From positions 1-46,105 of the forward strand of contig JAPPNY010000121.1 in the NCBI GenBank assembly GCA_028818385.1: a stretch of 46,105 nucleotides of DNA, given 5' to 3'. Of this stretch, positions 45,885 through 46,105 are shown piece after piece; within the stretch, counting starts at the first letter, position 1, and every line of letters starts with the position of its first letter. The DNA comes from Spirochaetaceae bacterium. Its GTDB lineage: Bacteria > Spirochaetota > Spirochaetia > SZUA-6 > Bin103. The position numbers and the translations under genes are program-made. The notes under the pieces are model-generated. The model had not been told where the DNA came from and searched no databases. It saw only the letters and a list, made by a program, of their open reading frames with translations.

Positions 45885-46105
45885 GATGCGTATTCTCACC
45901 CACCGGAGCCCACCGTCCATCTCGTCGCTTTCATACTTGCGCCGAGATGCGTCAACGGCATTCTCCGAGGAGTCATTCGTCCCTCAATGACAGTCGATCA
46001 AGTCCACGTCCACAGCTTCGCTATCGTTGAAGCGCCACACGATCTGCTAATCGTAAGCGACCGGCGAACCCAGTCTCTATGAAGCCGGCGGCGGCGGACG
46101 CGGAG
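45885..46105 (+). other. Right-edge gap and possible start of a truncated gene
   Basis: In 45885-46078 I see no gene, RNA or clear repeat. ATG 46079 opens a frame to the window end (MKPAAADAE), but no Shine-Dalgarno lies before it and only nine codons are visible, so it is a weak candidate. Confidence 0.2.

Overview
The window is 46.1 kb of high-GC bacterial DNA (mostly about two-thirds G+C by eye, with one clearly AT-richer patch in roughly the first 800 bases). Genes are dense, intergenic gaps are short, and many neighbours overlap by ATGA or GTGA. I see no rRNA, tRNA, transposase, integrase or CRISPR array. The organism cannot be named from sequence alone. The gene families (lexA-imuA-imuB-dnaE2 cassette, AAA-ATPase/PD-(D/E)XK protein, paired Gfo/Idh oxidoreductases, M81 peptidase, a short bacterial histone-fold protein) suggest a GC-rich, environmental, mostly uncultured lineage. 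A spirochaete-like or other non-proteobacterial metagenome genome is my best guess, held weakly.

Region 1 (1-5691, + strand) is a defence island. It holds a small AT-rich PD-(D/E)XK nuclease of the DpnII/MboI-like type (open at the window edge), a type I restriction HsdR, a short YgjP-like zinc peptidase and an AIPR-family abortive-infection protein, all tightly packed. HsdM and HsdS would have to lie to the left, outside the window.

Region 2 (5968-16588, - strand) starts at its right end with coxG, coxS, coxM, coxD-like and coxE-like genes, that is, the small and medium subunits and maturation factors of a CO-dehydrogenase-like molybdenum hydroxylase. A sarcosine-oxidase-like flavoenzyme, a DUF1697 protein, a large SNF2 helicase and a SAM methyltransferase overlapping it follow downstream.

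Region 3 (16739-26814) carries xdhC, a voltage-gated K+ channel with a zinc ribbon and a CaiB-type CoA-transferase on +. Two Gfo/Idh oxidoreductases lie on -. A Nudix hydrolase on + overlaps the large molybdopterin subunit, which is therefore separated from its presumed partners by about 6 kb and contains an in-frame palindromic repeat. Two small membrane proteins and an aldo/keto reductase follow.

Region 4 (26862-37521) carries a probably leaderless RRM RNA-binding protein, a deacetylase-like protein of unknown function, a GNAT acetyltransferase, a 61-residue histone-fold protein with its own promoter and a palindrome over the -35, and a VanZ-like protein. A second aldo/keto reductase and a nitrilase-family hydrolase come next, then a tight operon of a ceramidase-like protein, a PucC/BCH-type transporter and an M81 (MlrC-like) peptidase, and then an M23 peptidase.

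Region 5 (37540-46105) has an AAA-ATPase/PD-(D/E)XK protein on -, then the SOS mutagenesis block lexA, imuA, imuB, dnaE2 on +, followed by a retropepsin-like protein. A matching AGAC-N4-GTCT motif lies at lexA and upstream of imuA and is a good candidate for this organism's LexA operator.
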